Origin: Desulfurispira natronophila
Lineage (GTDB): Bacteria > Chrysiogenota > Chrysiogenetes > Chrysiogenales > Chrysiogenaceae
Direction of reading: 5' to 3'
Assembly (NCBI RefSeq): GCF_014203025.1
Contig: NZ_JACHID010000001.1
Span: 1 to 64,000 of the forward strand
DNA: 64,000 nt
A model generated the notes under the pieces. That model was not told where the DNA came from. It saw nothing but the letters and a program-made list of their open reading frames with translations, and made no database searches. Position numbers and translations under genes: made by a program. Shown here one piece after another: positions 1 to 7,588 of the stretch (positions are counted from its first letter, which is position 1; every line of letters begins with the position of its first letter).

Positions 1-95
1 AGAGGAGAAATCAACAGTGACTTTCTACGCCAAAAACCAAAGAGGTGGAAAATAAGCGTGACCACGGGGGTGGAAAATAACCTTGACCCTTGACA
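1..95. mobile_element. Possible IS21-family terminus (tandem end repeats)
   Basis: Two 20-bp units at 44-63 and 69-88, spaced 25 bp apart, match at 18 of 20 positions (core GGTGGAAAATAA followed by TGACC). Tandem repeats of this kind, with this core, are what I recall from the ends of IS21-family (istA/istB) elements. No transposase is visible because the window begins here, so the element body would lie before base 1. It could instead be an isolated end fragment. The family assignment is from memory, not a search. Confidence 0.3.
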
Positions 96-100
96 ATCAG

Positions 101-253
101 GTTGCTAAAAAACCTCCATCTGCGGTCTTGTTCGTGGTCGCTGCACCACTGCAGCTCACCTCCAGGTGCGCCTCATGTGTCGTTCCGTGAGTACCTTGCA
201 CCTAGAGGATTTTTCATCTTCCTGCCAATGTTGAGTGTTTCAGCAAGCTGCTA
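101..253 (+). repeat. Dispersed repeat, copy 1
   Basis: One of three related intergenic elements in the window (others at 7470-7583 and 16130-16243). Shared blocks in order are CTCCATCTGC, a TTGTTCG/TTGCTCG block, GGATTTTTCAT and a right end near TTCAGCAAGCTGCTA. This copy carries about 40 extra bases in the middle. Its right edge overlaps the stop codon of the small heat-shock gene on the minus strand. Confidence 0.6.
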
Positions 254-703
254 CTGTACGGGTATTTGTTTTCGAGCAGAAGGAGAGTCCAGGGCACGCT
301 TGGGAATAGTTATCTCCAGTACTCCCTCCTTGCAGGTAGCCTGCACCTGCTCGAGATCGGCTTCCGGCGGCAAGGTAAAGCTGCGATGGAATTTTCCGAA
401 GTAGCTCTCTTTGCGCAGATATCCTTTATCTTCGCTACTGGATTCTTCTTGACGCTCACCGCTTATATTCAGCGTATTCCCAGAAATATCAATATTGACA
501 GCGTCTTTATCAACTCCTGGTAAATCAACTTCAATAGTGTAAGAACTCTCGTCCTCCCGGGTGTTAACGGCAGGATTAAAGGCAGCTAAGCCCAATCGGG
601 TACGGTCGATTTGAGGAAATTCATTCCACAGGTTTCCCATTTGTCGCTCCAGGTCACGGAAGTCACGGAAGTCACGGAGCTTCTCCAGTGGAGTTGGTAA
701 CAT
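251..703 (-). CDS. Small heat-shock protein (Hsp20/alpha-crystallin family)
   Basis: An ATP-independent holdase of 150 residues that would bind unfolding cytoplasmic proteins. An N-terminal arm (about residues 1-45) is followed by an alpha-crystallin domain (about 50-140) holding the PGVDKDAVNIDI segment and the conserved A-x-x-x-G-V-L motif as CKEGVLEITIPK. The C-terminal tail has the I-x-V-type end (QIPVQ). The start is set by a strong AAGGAGGTG ribosome site a few bases before ATG. It is downstream of the MATE-like gene but separated by about 200 bp with its own promoter candidate. The stop codon lies inside a dispersed repeat. Confidence 0.9.
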   Translation of the reverse strand: MLPTPLEKLRDFRDFRDLERQMGNLWNEFPQIDRTRLGLAAFNPAVNTREDESSYTIEVDLPGVDKDAVNIDISGNTLNISGERQEESSSEDKGYLRKESYFGKFHRSFTLPPEADLEQVQATCKEGVLEITIPKRALDSPSARKQIPVQ

Positions 704-776
704 AGTACACCTCCTTGCTTACAATAAGTTACAAAGGGTTACTTCATTAGGGTTTATAGTTAATTTTTCATGGGTA

Positions 777-804
777 AATATAGAACTCGTTTAGGGAAAA
801 TCAA
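777..804 (-). promoter_or_regulatory. Sigma-70-like promoter for the Hsp20 gene
   Basis: On the minus strand TTGATT and TATATT are separated by 16 bases, about 75 bp before the Hsp20 start. I looked for a heat-shock (sigma-32) pattern and did not find a convincing one. Confidence 0.4.
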
Positions 805-904
805 GATGGTGGGTGAGTTTTTTATATGGTTCTGGCAAAAAATATTGCTTGGTGTAGTCGACAGTTACAGCAGGTGTTACAGTACTCTGTATTAGATTGG
901 TTTG

Positions 905-2230
905 TTATGAACCCGTAACCGGTCTGGACTGAAGCTCCTTGCGCCAGCGCACGGCCAGCAGCAGGCTGACTTCAGCTATCTCCCCGATCACCAGCAGCCC
1001 GATACCCAGCATGGCTCCGTTACCCTCAAGTCCGCTCAGCAGCAGTACGGCACTGGCCATCACCACACATGTCAGCTTGAGGGAACTGGAAAAACCGATG
1101 CGCAGCGTTTTCAGCTCACGGGTTGTGGACGCTTTGAGAAAGTGTCCTGTGCTGTAGAGGGCACCATAGAGCACCGTCAGCACCACCGGCCAGCCCAGAT
1201 AGCTGACAAGCGGTGGCTCAATGGCCATCCACTGGATCAGCACAATGTGGGGAATGAGAAACTGGACACTGAGCAGAGTCAGCGAGAGGAGCGAAAAGAG
1301 AGCGACGCCAAAGCGGACAATACGCTCCATGGAGCGGGCATCCTGACCAAGAGTGATCACCGTCTGCTGCATGCTCTGGAATGGGCCGTAAAAGAGGAAG
1401 ATAAAGCCGCGCACAATGGTAAAAGCAGCCAGGCCATAGGCCGAATCGGAAACTTTGGCCACCATGCCGTTGACCAGCAGCGTTCCCAGGTGCTGCATGC
1501 TCATGGCATACATCAGGGGTGCCGCAAATCCCAGCAGGGCTCCGTAGCCCATTGCCGAGTCTTCCTGCACCTGACGCAGCTGGCGCATATGGGAGCGGCA
1601 GAAAAAAGCCACAGCCAGCGATTCCACAGCCACGCCACCCATGAGACCCAGGGCTCCCACAATAACCCCATCAAACAGGAGCATCAGCACCGGCAACATG
1701 AGTATCAGCGAGACAATGCGTATGACAACGCCGGTGGTAATCAGCATGGTGCGGCGGGCCCGGGCCAGCACCCCCTGCAGGGTTCCGCGCATGGAAGTAA
1801 ACAGCGACAGGGGCACCAGGCATATCAGCGTCTGCAGGGCATAGCCCGCAATAACGTCGCTGACACCAAAGATTTCAAGAAAGAGAAAGGCGGCCAGCCC
1901 CGTGTGCACCACCAGAAATACAAGCAGCGCGATAAAGGCCCCCAGCAGGGCCGAAAAAACCAGCATGCGGTGCAGGCTCTGCCGCCCGCGTATGGAGCTG
2001 GAGGCGATGTGGGAGTTGGCGTAGCTCAGGGAGCCGATAAAGAGGTAGAGGGTAATGCCCAGGCCAAAGCCGGCCAGCACCTCGACCTGATTATCGAGGC
2101 GGGCCAGAAAAGCGTTTATGAGCGTGTGGCTGATACTCATAAACTGCGTGGTAAACAGCAGTGGCAGGGAAAAGAGAATTATCTCCCGGTACGACACCAG
2201 CGGTCGCGGGGAAAGGTCGGGGGAACTCAT
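905..2230 (-). CDS. MATE/MOP-like multidrug or lipid flippase
   Basis: A 441-residue polytopic inner-membrane protein with about twelve hydrophobic segments in two halves, as in the MOP (MATE/flippase) superfamily. The N-terminal half has LFSLPLLFTTQFMSISHTLI, resembling the start of MATE transporters. The second half starts near GALLGFAAPLMYAMSMQ. Substrate cannot be told; cation-coupled efflux is typical for the family. It starts one base after the cysS stop (TGATATG junction), so translation is probably coupled to cysS. The family call is moderate because no strictly diagnostic motif was seen. Confidence 0.5.
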   Translation of the reverse strand: MSSPDLSPRPLVSYREIILFSLPLLFTTQFMSISHTLINAFLARLDNQVEVLAGFGLGITLYLFIGSLSYANSHIASSSIRGRQSLHRMLVFSALLGAFIALLVFLVVHTGLAAFLFLEIFGVSDVIAGYALQTLICLVPLSLFTSMRGTLQGVLARARRTMLITTGVVIRIVSLILMLPVLMLLFDGVIVGALGLMGGVAVESLAVAFFCRSHMRQLRQVQEDSAMGYGALLGFAAPLMYAMSMQHLGTLLVNGMVAKVSDSAYGLAAFTIVRGFIFLFYGPFQSMQQTVITLGQDARSMERIVRFGVALFSLLSLTLLSVQFLIPHIVLIQWMAIEPPLVSYLGWPVVLTVLYGALYSTGHFLKASTTRELKTLRIGFSSSLKLTCVVMASAVLLLSGLEGNGAMLGIGLLVIGEIAEVSLLLAVRWRKELQSRPVTGS

Positions 2231-2231
2231 A

Positions 2232-3638
2232 TCAGCGGTAGCGCCAGCTCGTCCCGCCCTTGCCGTCCTGGATTTCTACTCCGTTTTCCAGCAGCACCTC
2301 GCGAATGCGATCCGCTTCGGCAAAGTCCCGGTTTTTGCGCGCCGCCGTCCGCTGCTCAATAAGACTTTCGATCTCGGCTGCCTCCAGTGTAGAGGTGCGG
2401 TGTCGGGCAAACCACTGGGATGGCCGAGACTGAAAGATCCCAAGCACCTGCCCCAGCCGGGTAAAGTGCTGAAATATGGAGCCCGCCCAGGGCTGCAGCT
2501 CCACCTGCAAACGGTTGATGGCGTGCATAGACTCAAAGAGAGCCGCTATGGCAAGGGCACTGTTAAAGTCGTCATCCATGGCAGCGCAGAAGTCCGTCTC
2601 CAGCTGCTGCAGCACCTTCGCCAGCTCAGTCAGCATGTGGCTGCTCTCAACCGGCGCGCCCTCAAAGGGCTCCAGGAAGCGATAGAACTTTTCCAGCGCC
2701 TGTCGGGCCATGTCCAGGTTCGCGTCGCAGAAGTCAATAGGGCTGCGATAGTGGGTCTGAGCCAGAAACAGGCGCACCACCTCCGCATCGTAGTGCTGCA
2801 AAATCTCCTTTATTGTAAAGAAGTTCCCCAGCGACTTGGACATCTTCTCATCGTTAATATTCACAAAGCCATTGTGCATCCAGTAGCGCACTGGCGCGCA
2901 GCCATAGCCGGCACATGACTGGGCAATTTCATTTTCGTGGTGGGGGAAAATCAGATCCTTGCCGCCACCGTGAATGTCAAAAGATTCTCCCAGGTGCTCG
3001 TGACCCATGGCCGAACACTCAATGTGCCAACCTGGCCGTCCACGACCAAAGGGAGCCTCCCAGGAAGGTTCACCCTCTCGCTCGCCCTTCCACAGCACAA
3101 AGTCCAAGGGGTCTTCCTTGTGCGGATTCACCTCAACGCGGGAGCCACTCTGCAGATCCTCGATTGACTTACCACTGAGCTGCCCATACTCGGCAAAACG
3201 GCGCACCCGAAAGAACACATCGCTGCCACCCTGGTAGGCATAGCCCTTTTCCAGCAGAAAGTTGATCAGAACAACCATGTGGTCAATATGCTCCGTCGCC
3301 TTGGGAGCAATGGTGGGCGGATCGACAAAGAGCGCCGCCATGTCCTGGTCGTGCTCGGCAATAAAGCGCTCAGCCAGCTCCTGCCAGTGGACATTTTGCT
3401 CCTTGGCCCGGTTGATAATCTTGTCATCAATATCCGTGTAGTTTTTGACAAAAGTAACCTGGTAACCGCGATAGGCAAAGTAGCGGCGCACAATATCAAA
3501 GGCCACCGCGCTGCGGGCATGGCCGATATGGCAATGGTCGTAGGTGGTGACACCACAGACATATATACTGACTGCGCCGGGGCGCAGGGGTTCAAAAGTT
3601 TCCTTCTTGCCGGAAAGAGTATTGTAAAGACGAATCAT
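2232..3638 (-). CDS. cysS: Cysteine--tRNA ligase
   Basis: Charges tRNA-Cys with cysteine in the cytoplasm. At 468 residues it has the usual monomer length. Visible signatures are the zinc ligand Cys in YVCGVTTYDHC, the class I HIGH motif (HIGHARS), the ECSAMGHEHLG zinc and substrate region, the HHENEIAQS segment and the KMSKS loop (EKMSKSLGNF). A GCAGGAGC ribosome site precedes ATG. The following MATE-like gene is translationally coupled. An upstream gap of 250 bp contains an inverted repeat. Confidence 0.97.
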   Translation of the reverse strand: MIRLYNTLSGKKETFEPLRPGAVSIYVCGVTTYDHCHIGHARSAVAFDIVRRYFAYRGYQVTFVKNYTDIDDKIINRAKEQNVHWQELAERFIAEHDQDMAALFVDPPTIAPKATEHIDHMVVLINFLLEKGYAYQGGSDVFFRVRRFAEYGQLSGKSIEDLQSGSRVEVNPHKEDPLDFVLWKGEREGEPSWEAPFGRGRPGWHIECSAMGHEHLGESFDIHGGGKDLIFPHHENEIAQSCAGYGCAPVRYWMHNGFVNINDEKMSKSLGNFFTIKEILQHYDAEVVRLFLAQTHYRSPIDFCDANLDMARQALEKFYRFLEPFEGAPVESSHMLTELAKVLQQLETDFCAAMDDDFNSALAIAALFESMHAINRLQVELQPWAGSIFQHFTRLGQVLGIFQSRPSQWFARHRTSTLEAAEIESLIEQRTAARKNRDFAEADRIREVLLENGVEIQDGKGGTSWRYR

Positions 3639-3766
3639 AGTAGCTCCTGCAAAACTAGGGTCACAATAACTTACTCAGTAAACAGTTACCAAGAATGATG
3701 AATTCGATTGCATGGAGTATTGCTTACCGTATTAATGATAATTTTTTATAAAGAGCGCACTTTACC

Positions 3767-3806
3767 ATGGATTACCAAGCAGTGCCAGCCACGCGGGGTA
3801 ATCCAT
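3767..3806. repeat. Inverted repeat between the papain-like gene and cysS
   Basis: The perfect 10-bp arms ATGGATTACC and GGTAATCCAT are separated by 20 bases. There is no T-run on either side, so a standard terminator is unlikely. It could be an operator, an attenuator or a remnant of a mobile element end. Confidence 0.4.
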
Positions 3807-3887
3807 TTCGTAAACCACGCATTGAGATTGCGTTTATACCAGGAAAAGTCATTTATGGAGTCAACGAAAATCCAAGCCGAATAATCT

Positions 3888-4370
3888 TTAGGACCGGATC
3901 AGGGAGCTGTACACCGAAGTACAACGGCGGTCATCGTCCGCGAACAGCTTTACACTTTGTATATTGAGTATTTCAATATACCAGTTGGGCTTGATGCGCC
4001 CGAAATCTACACGAACGTTTGATTTTAGTGCCCTTTTGAAGTCAAGAATCTTTGTTTTGCCATTTTCTCGGACAAACAAAACCCAATGCCAAAATGGCTT
4101 ACCTTGCTCTATGTGCCATTTACCTGCCAGAAGGGCCTTGTCTGGTAGCTCTTCCCACGATTTGAATGGAGTTTCATTAGGAGAGACGGAGATGCCAGAT
4201 TCTTGCAAAAGCGTTCGGACATACTCAGTATCGGACCATAGCGATGCGTCTGACGTATGTATACCAAGGGCGCTGGCTTTCATTTGGGCCTCAGCATAGC
4301 TCAGATCTGCCAGCGCAGCGAATGCCGCGATGCCACAACCTGTCACTTTCTCTTGAACGACAACGTCCAT
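3888..4370 (-). CDS. Papain-like cysteine peptidase-fold protein (C39-like), uncharacterised
   Basis: A protein of about 160 residues with a likely Cys-His-Asp triad: Cys in VTGCGIAAFAALA near the N-terminus, His in PFWHWVLFVRE and Asp in ILDFK. This order matches small papain-like or C39-like proteins found as orphans in proteobacteria. No signal peptide is visible and no substrate can be proposed. ATG at 4370 is chosen because GGTGA sits just before it; an ATG nine codons upstream (4397) is also in frame. It is flanked by gaps of about 250 bp and looks like a single-gene unit. Confidence 0.6.
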   Translation of the reverse strand: MDVVVQEKVTGCGIAAFAALADLSYAEAQMKASALGIHTSDASLWSDTEYVRTLLQESGISVSPNETPFKSWEELPDKALLAGKWHIEQGKPFWHWVLFVRENGKTKILDFKRALKSNVRVDFGRIKPNWYIEILNIQSVKLFADDDRRCTSVYSSLIRS

Positions 4371-4599
4371 ATCTTCACCAATTAATGCTGCAAACACGCA
4401 CAGCTTTTGAGACGCAGGGATCGTCGAGAAAACCCGGGAAGGAATAGATTTGGCTGCACATCCTCCGAGCGTTCTCAGTAGCTCTGCGAGATAAAGCTGA
4501 GTTTACTGAGTTGGTTACTCCCACAGTCTGAATGTCTCCCCCCATCATTCGCGTTAAATTGCGTTTATTCACGGTGTCTCACTGCTTTCCCCATTGACG

Positions 4600-4627
4600 A
4601 AAAAAAGCCCGCTGCAAGGCAACGGGC
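4600..4627 (-). terminator. Rho-independent terminator of the 2-Cys peroxiredoxin gene
   Basis: On the minus strand a 9-bp stem (GCCCGTTGC with GCAGCGGGC, one G-U pair) has a 3-base loop and is followed by a run of seven T. It lies 28 bp past the peroxiredoxin stop. Confidence 0.85.
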
Positions 4628-4654
4628 ATATAGAAGAGGGCGAGAAAGTGAAGG

Positions 4655-5236
4655 TCAGGCATTTTTCTTGAAAAAGTCCTTCGACTTGTCCACATCCGGT
4701 ACAATAGTCGCATCACCGGGAGTCCAGCCAGCCGGGCAAACTTCGCCGTGCTGCTTGGTGAATTGAAGAGCATCAATGCTGCGCAAGATTTCATCTACAT
4801 TGCGTCCAATTCCCAGGTCGTGAACCAGCTCGTATTGAACCACTCCCTCCGGATCAATAATGTAGGTCGCGCGCAGGGCCATGCCACCAGGGAGCAGTAC
4901 GCCGTAGTCCTGACTGATTTGTTTGGTGAAGTCGGCGATCAGGGGGTAGTTGATTTTTCCCAGGCCGCCTTCATTGCGGGGCTGCTGCTGCCACGCCAGG
5001 TGTGAAAACTTGCTATCCGTGGAGACACCCAACACATCGACGCCACGCTTTTTAAACTCGTCAATGGCATCTGATATAGCTGTGATCTCGGTGGGGCAGA
5101 CAAAGGTGAAGTCCAGCGGGTAGAAAAAGAGCATTACCCACTTGCCGCGGTGGTCTTCCAAGTTTACATTGACAAAATCCATATCGAAAACAGCTTCTGC
5201 GTGGAATAGTGGTGCTTGTTGAGATACGAGACTCAT
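4655..5236 (-). CDS. Typical 2-Cys peroxiredoxin (AhpC/Prx1 class)
   Basis: Reduces hydrogen peroxide, organic peroxides and peroxynitrite with electrons from thioredoxin or AhpF-like reductases. At 193 residues it carries the peroxidatic Cys47 in FTFVCPTE and the resolving Cys167 in GEVCPAGW, with the Prx1-class order. The C-terminal YF motif linked to overoxidation sensitivity is not present; the protein ends KDFFKKNA. It is monocistronic, with a good terminator, and a Fur/PerR-like box upstream suggests control by iron or peroxide. No ahpF is adjacent. Confidence 0.93.
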   Translation of the reverse strand: MSLVSQQAPLFHAEAVFDMDFVNVNLEDHRGKWVMLFFYPLDFTFVCPTEITAISDAIDEFKKRGVDVLGVSTDSKFSHLAWQQQPRNEGGLGKINYPLIADFTKQISQDYGVLLPGGMALRATYIIDPEGVVQYELVHDLGIGRNVDEILRSIDALQFTKQHGEVCPAGWTPGDATIVPDVDKSKDFFKKNA

Positions 5237-5267
5237 AATATCCTCCCTTGGTCTATGTTGCTAGAAA

Positions 5268-5282
5268 TAATAATTGTTATCG
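5268..5282 (-). promoter_or_regulatory. Fur/PerR-like 7-1-7 operator before the peroxiredoxin gene
   Basis: Read on the minus strand, the 15-mer CGATAACAATTATTA matches the 7-1-7 Fur-family pattern TGATAATnATTATCA at 11 of 14 defined positions. It lies about 30 bp upstream of the start codon. Fur and PerR sites cannot be told apart by eye. Confidence 0.45.
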
Positions 5283-5533
5283 TTAACATTGTCAATGCTT
5301 TTTTGATATATTTTTAATGTTTTTATTTTTCCCTAATAAGACAGCCTGTCACTCTCATCCCGACTCGTTCTCGAAACCCTGGTGCTCCTGCAGTAAGATG
5401 TTATCTGGGCTGCTGTGAATAGTTGCAATAGAGCTTTGTTTCCATGAAAAACGTTTGAGGTCAGCGCGCTTGACAGTCGCTGCGTTCATGGCATACTTGC
5501 CTGAATCTTCATGCCATGCGGGAGGGATTGTTT

Positions 5534-5860
5534 ATGGGCAAGACGTTAAAATATGATGATGGGCGGTACGCCAAAATTCTGTTTGAGTCAGGTGACAAGA
5601 TACAGATATCGGTGGTTAAGACTGGTGTGCAAATCCATACACTGCGTTTGTTTGCCCTGGTGCCGGATAAGCTGCTCGGTCATTGGGGCGGTGATGACTT
5701 TATGCACTTTGTAGAGCTTTTTGCTCCTGGCCAGCCCAAGCATCTGATTTTCCAGGAAGCGGTAAATACGTTGAAAACCTTCGGTAGTCCCAAGGAGGTC
5801 GCTGAGTATATTGAGCAGAACCAGATACCAGTATCGGAAGAAGATGCCGGAACTACCTGA
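5534..5860 (+). CDS. Conserved-looking hypothetical protein upstream of mutM
   Basis: A soluble 108-residue protein I do not recognise. It begins MGKTLKYDDG and has the segments KIQISVVKTGVQIHTL and LFAPGQPKHLIFQEAVNTLK. No membrane segment, signal peptide or cysteine motif is present. GGGAGG eight bases before ATG 5534 favours this start over the in-frame ATG at 5516, which lies before the ribosome site. Its end overlaps the mutM start by 17 bases, so the two are probably co-translated. Confidence 0.6.
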   Translation: MGKTLKYDDGRYAKILFESGDKIQISVVKTGVQIHTLRLFALVPDKLLGHWGGDDFMHFVELFAPGQPKHLIFQEAVNTLKTFGSPKEVAEYIEQNQIPVSEEDAGTT

Positions 5861-6686
5861 AGTCCAGACGCTGGTTGATGACCTGCGGGCCAGCAGTCTG
5901 ATTGGTCAAACGATCAAAGACGTTCAGGTGCGGTGGCCGCGCATTGTTGCCGAACCGACTCTGGAGCTATTTTGTCGCCAGCTTGCTGGTCAAAGAGTAA
6001 GCGATATTCAGCGCCGCGCCAAATATCTCGTTTTCAGTCTTGGCAGCGGGCAATCGCTTCTAGTGCATTTGCGTATGACCGGAAAGTTTGCCTTTGCCTC
6101 CCCCAAAGACGCTTTGGAAGCTCATCACCACGTATTGTTGACGTTTGGCGACGAGCGTCAGTTGCGCTACCATGATACGCGCAAATTTGGCCGCTTCAGC
6201 TTGGTGCAGAGTGCCGAGGAAGCTTTACGACACCTGGGGCTTGAACCCTTGAGCGCTGAGTTCACCCCTGAGGCACTTGAGCAGCGGTTACGGGGCAGGC
6301 GCACACCCCTAAAGGCTTTTTTACTGGATCAGCGCCAAGTGGCTGGCATTGGCAATATCTATGCAGATGAGGCCCTGTGGGGTGCTGGTCTGCATCCGGC
6401 AACCCCCGCCGGGAGCCTGAGCCAGGAGCAGGTTCACTTTTTGTATAGCTCTATTATAGAAGCGCTGCAGCGTGGACTGCGCAATATGGGCACAACCCTT
6501 GGCAACAGCCAAGCGAATTTTTACTCTGTTGCCGGACGGCGAGGACGCAACGAGGATGAGTTGCGAGTCTTTCGTCGTACAGGACTGCCCTGTCCACGCT
6601 GTGGGCAGGCCATTGAGCGCACGGTTCTGGCCCAGCGCTCTACCCACTACTGCCTCAGGTGTCAGCAAAATGGTAAAAGAACTTGA
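5844..6686 (+). CDS. mutM: Formamidopyrimidine-DNA glycosylase (Fpg)
   Basis: Removes 8-oxoguanine and Fapy lesions and nicks the strand by beta,delta-elimination. At 280 residues it has the expected size. The start is fixed by chemistry: the mature N-terminus must be Pro-Glu, seen as MPELPEVQTL. The beta-hairpin lysine region is LLVHLRMTGKF, the helix-two-turn-helix holds QRQVAGIGNIYADE, and the C-terminal zinc finger is CPRCGQAIERTVL then THYCLRCQ. It overlaps the preceding hypothetical gene. Longer in-frame starts upstream would bury the catalytic proline and are rejected. Confidence 0.97.
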   Translation: MPELPEVQTLVDDLRASSLIGQTIKDVQVRWPRIVAEPTLELFCRQLAGQRVSDIQRRAKYLVFSLGSGQSLLVHLRMTGKFAFASPKDALEAHHHVLLTFGDERQLRYHDTRKFGRFSLVQSAEEALRHLGLEPLSAEFTPEALEQRLRGRRTPLKAFLLDQRQVAGIGNIYADEALWGAGLHPATPAGSLSQEQVHFLYSSIIEALQRGLRNMGTTLGNSQANFYSVAGRRGRNEDELRVFRRTGLPCPRCGQAIERTVLAQRSTHYCLRCQQNGKRT

Positions 6687-6815
6687 AAGCAATGACTATA
6701 CTTATGCTTTTATCCCTTATCCCCTCCATCCTTGTTTATTTTCTTTTTCTGTCTGTTTTTTCAACATGGATAAAAAACTTATATCGTAACCAACTACCCT
6801 AAAAGGAGAATTTCC

Positions 6816-7289
6816 ATGCTGCAACCAGGCGATCAGGCTCCCCTTGATATTGAAATCAGCGATCACGATGGCAACCCCTTTCGACTGCGCGATGTGCTCG
6901 GCCAACAGACGATCATTTACTTTTACCCTAAAGACAACACTCCTGGCTGCAGCGCCCAAGCCTGCAGCATCCGGGACAGTTGGAGTGCCTTGCAGGCTAA
7001 AGGAGTGCAGCTCTACGGTGTCAGCGCTGATTCCCCTCAGAGTCACCAGCGCTTTATTGAAAAGAAGCAGTTGCCTTTCCCCCTGCTTTCCGACCCGGAA
7101 AAAAAGCTTTGTGAAGCTTTTGGCGCCTGGGGTGAGAAGAAAATCTTTGGCAAAATATCTTTGGGAATCAAGCGGATGAGCTTTATTCTGGACAAGGAGG
7201 GCAAGGTGCTGGATGTCATTGAAAAGGTGAAGACCAAAGAGCACGCGCGCCAGCTCCTGGATGCGCTGGAAGCACGGGAGGGCTCCTGA
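6816..7289 (+). CDS. bcp: Thioredoxin-dependent thiol peroxidase (Bcp/PrxQ)
   Basis: An atypical 2-Cys peroxiredoxin of 157 residues that reduces peroxides using thioredoxin. The peroxidatic Cys45 lies in NTPGCSAQAC and the resolving Cys50 is five residues on, as in Bcp/PrxQ. The C-terminal RMSFILDKEGKV strand is typical. An AAAAGGAG ribosome site precedes the ATG. Its stop shares one base with the start of a short cysteine-rich gene (TGATG), so the two are probably co-translated. Confidence 0.93.
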   Translation: MLQPGDQAPLDIEISDHDGNPFRLRDVLGQQTIIYFYPKDNTPGCSAQACSIRDSWSALQAKGVQLYGVSADSPQSHQRFIEKKQLPFPLLSDPEKKLCEAFGAWGEKKIFGKISLGIKRMSFILDKEGKVLDVIEKVKTKEHARQLLDALEAREGS

Positions 7290-7468
7290 TGTCCAGTGCC
7301 TGGTCCTGTCCCCACAATTTGGAGGAGCGCTGTGCTATTCGGCAGCAGCAGCCGTGCCAACCTGGTTATCCAGGCTGTGTTTTGCACGGGCGCATTCGCT
7401 TTGCCGACCCTGATCATCCGGCCAATCAGGTCAGCAAGCCAGCGGAGGAGAAGCTGCCCAAGTCGTAG
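7289..7468 (+). CDS. Small cysteine-rich protein (59 aa) coupled to bcp
   Basis: Begins MSSAWSCPHNLEERCAIR and continues QQPCQPGYPGCVLHGRIRF. Four cysteines are spaced Cys-x7-Cys-x7-Cys-x6-Cys, suggesting a metal or disulfide knuckle. I recall similar short proteins with a CPH...C...PCxPGxxGCVL pattern in other bacteria, always uncharacterised. The ATG overlaps the bcp stop by one base. A role in redox or metal handling with Bcp is inference only. It is too short for usual ORF cut-offs. Confidence 0.65.
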   Translation: MSSAWSCPHNLEERCAIRQQQPCQPGYPGCVLHGRIRFADPDHPANQVSKPAEEKLPKS

Positions 7469-7469
7469 C

Positions 7470-7583
7470 AGGCAGATAAAAATTCTCCATCTGCGGTGTT
7501 GCTCGCTGGCTCTGCGAGCGCCTTGCTTCTGGATGGTTTTTCTTTACCTTTTTGATATAAAGTGTTTTAGCAAGCTGGTAGCA
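7470..7583 (+). repeat. Dispersed repeat, copy 2
   Basis: Carries the family blocks CTCCATCTGCGGTGTTGC, CGCCTTGCTTCTGGAT, TTTTTC, GATATAAAGTG and the right end TTTTAGCAAGCTG. An internal GCTCGC/GCGAGC hairpin is possible. It fills the gap between the small cysteine-rich gene and the convergent ubiB and may serve as a transcription end for either side. Confidence 0.65.
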
Positions 7584-7588
7584 GGCGG

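Noticed and set aside
1142-2362. Plus-strand 406-codon open frame
   Set aside because: Antisense to the MATE-like gene and the end of cysS. Composition is rich in His/Gln/Arg with no domain; a shadow of GC-biased codons.
2118-2918. Plus-strand 266-codon open frame
   Set aside because: Antisense to cysS; no protein-like features.
4375-4572. Minus-strand 65-codon ORF between the papain-like gene and the peroxiredoxin gene
   Set aside because: No ribosome site, no similarity recognised, and it overlaps the upstream end of the papain-like ORF in another frame.
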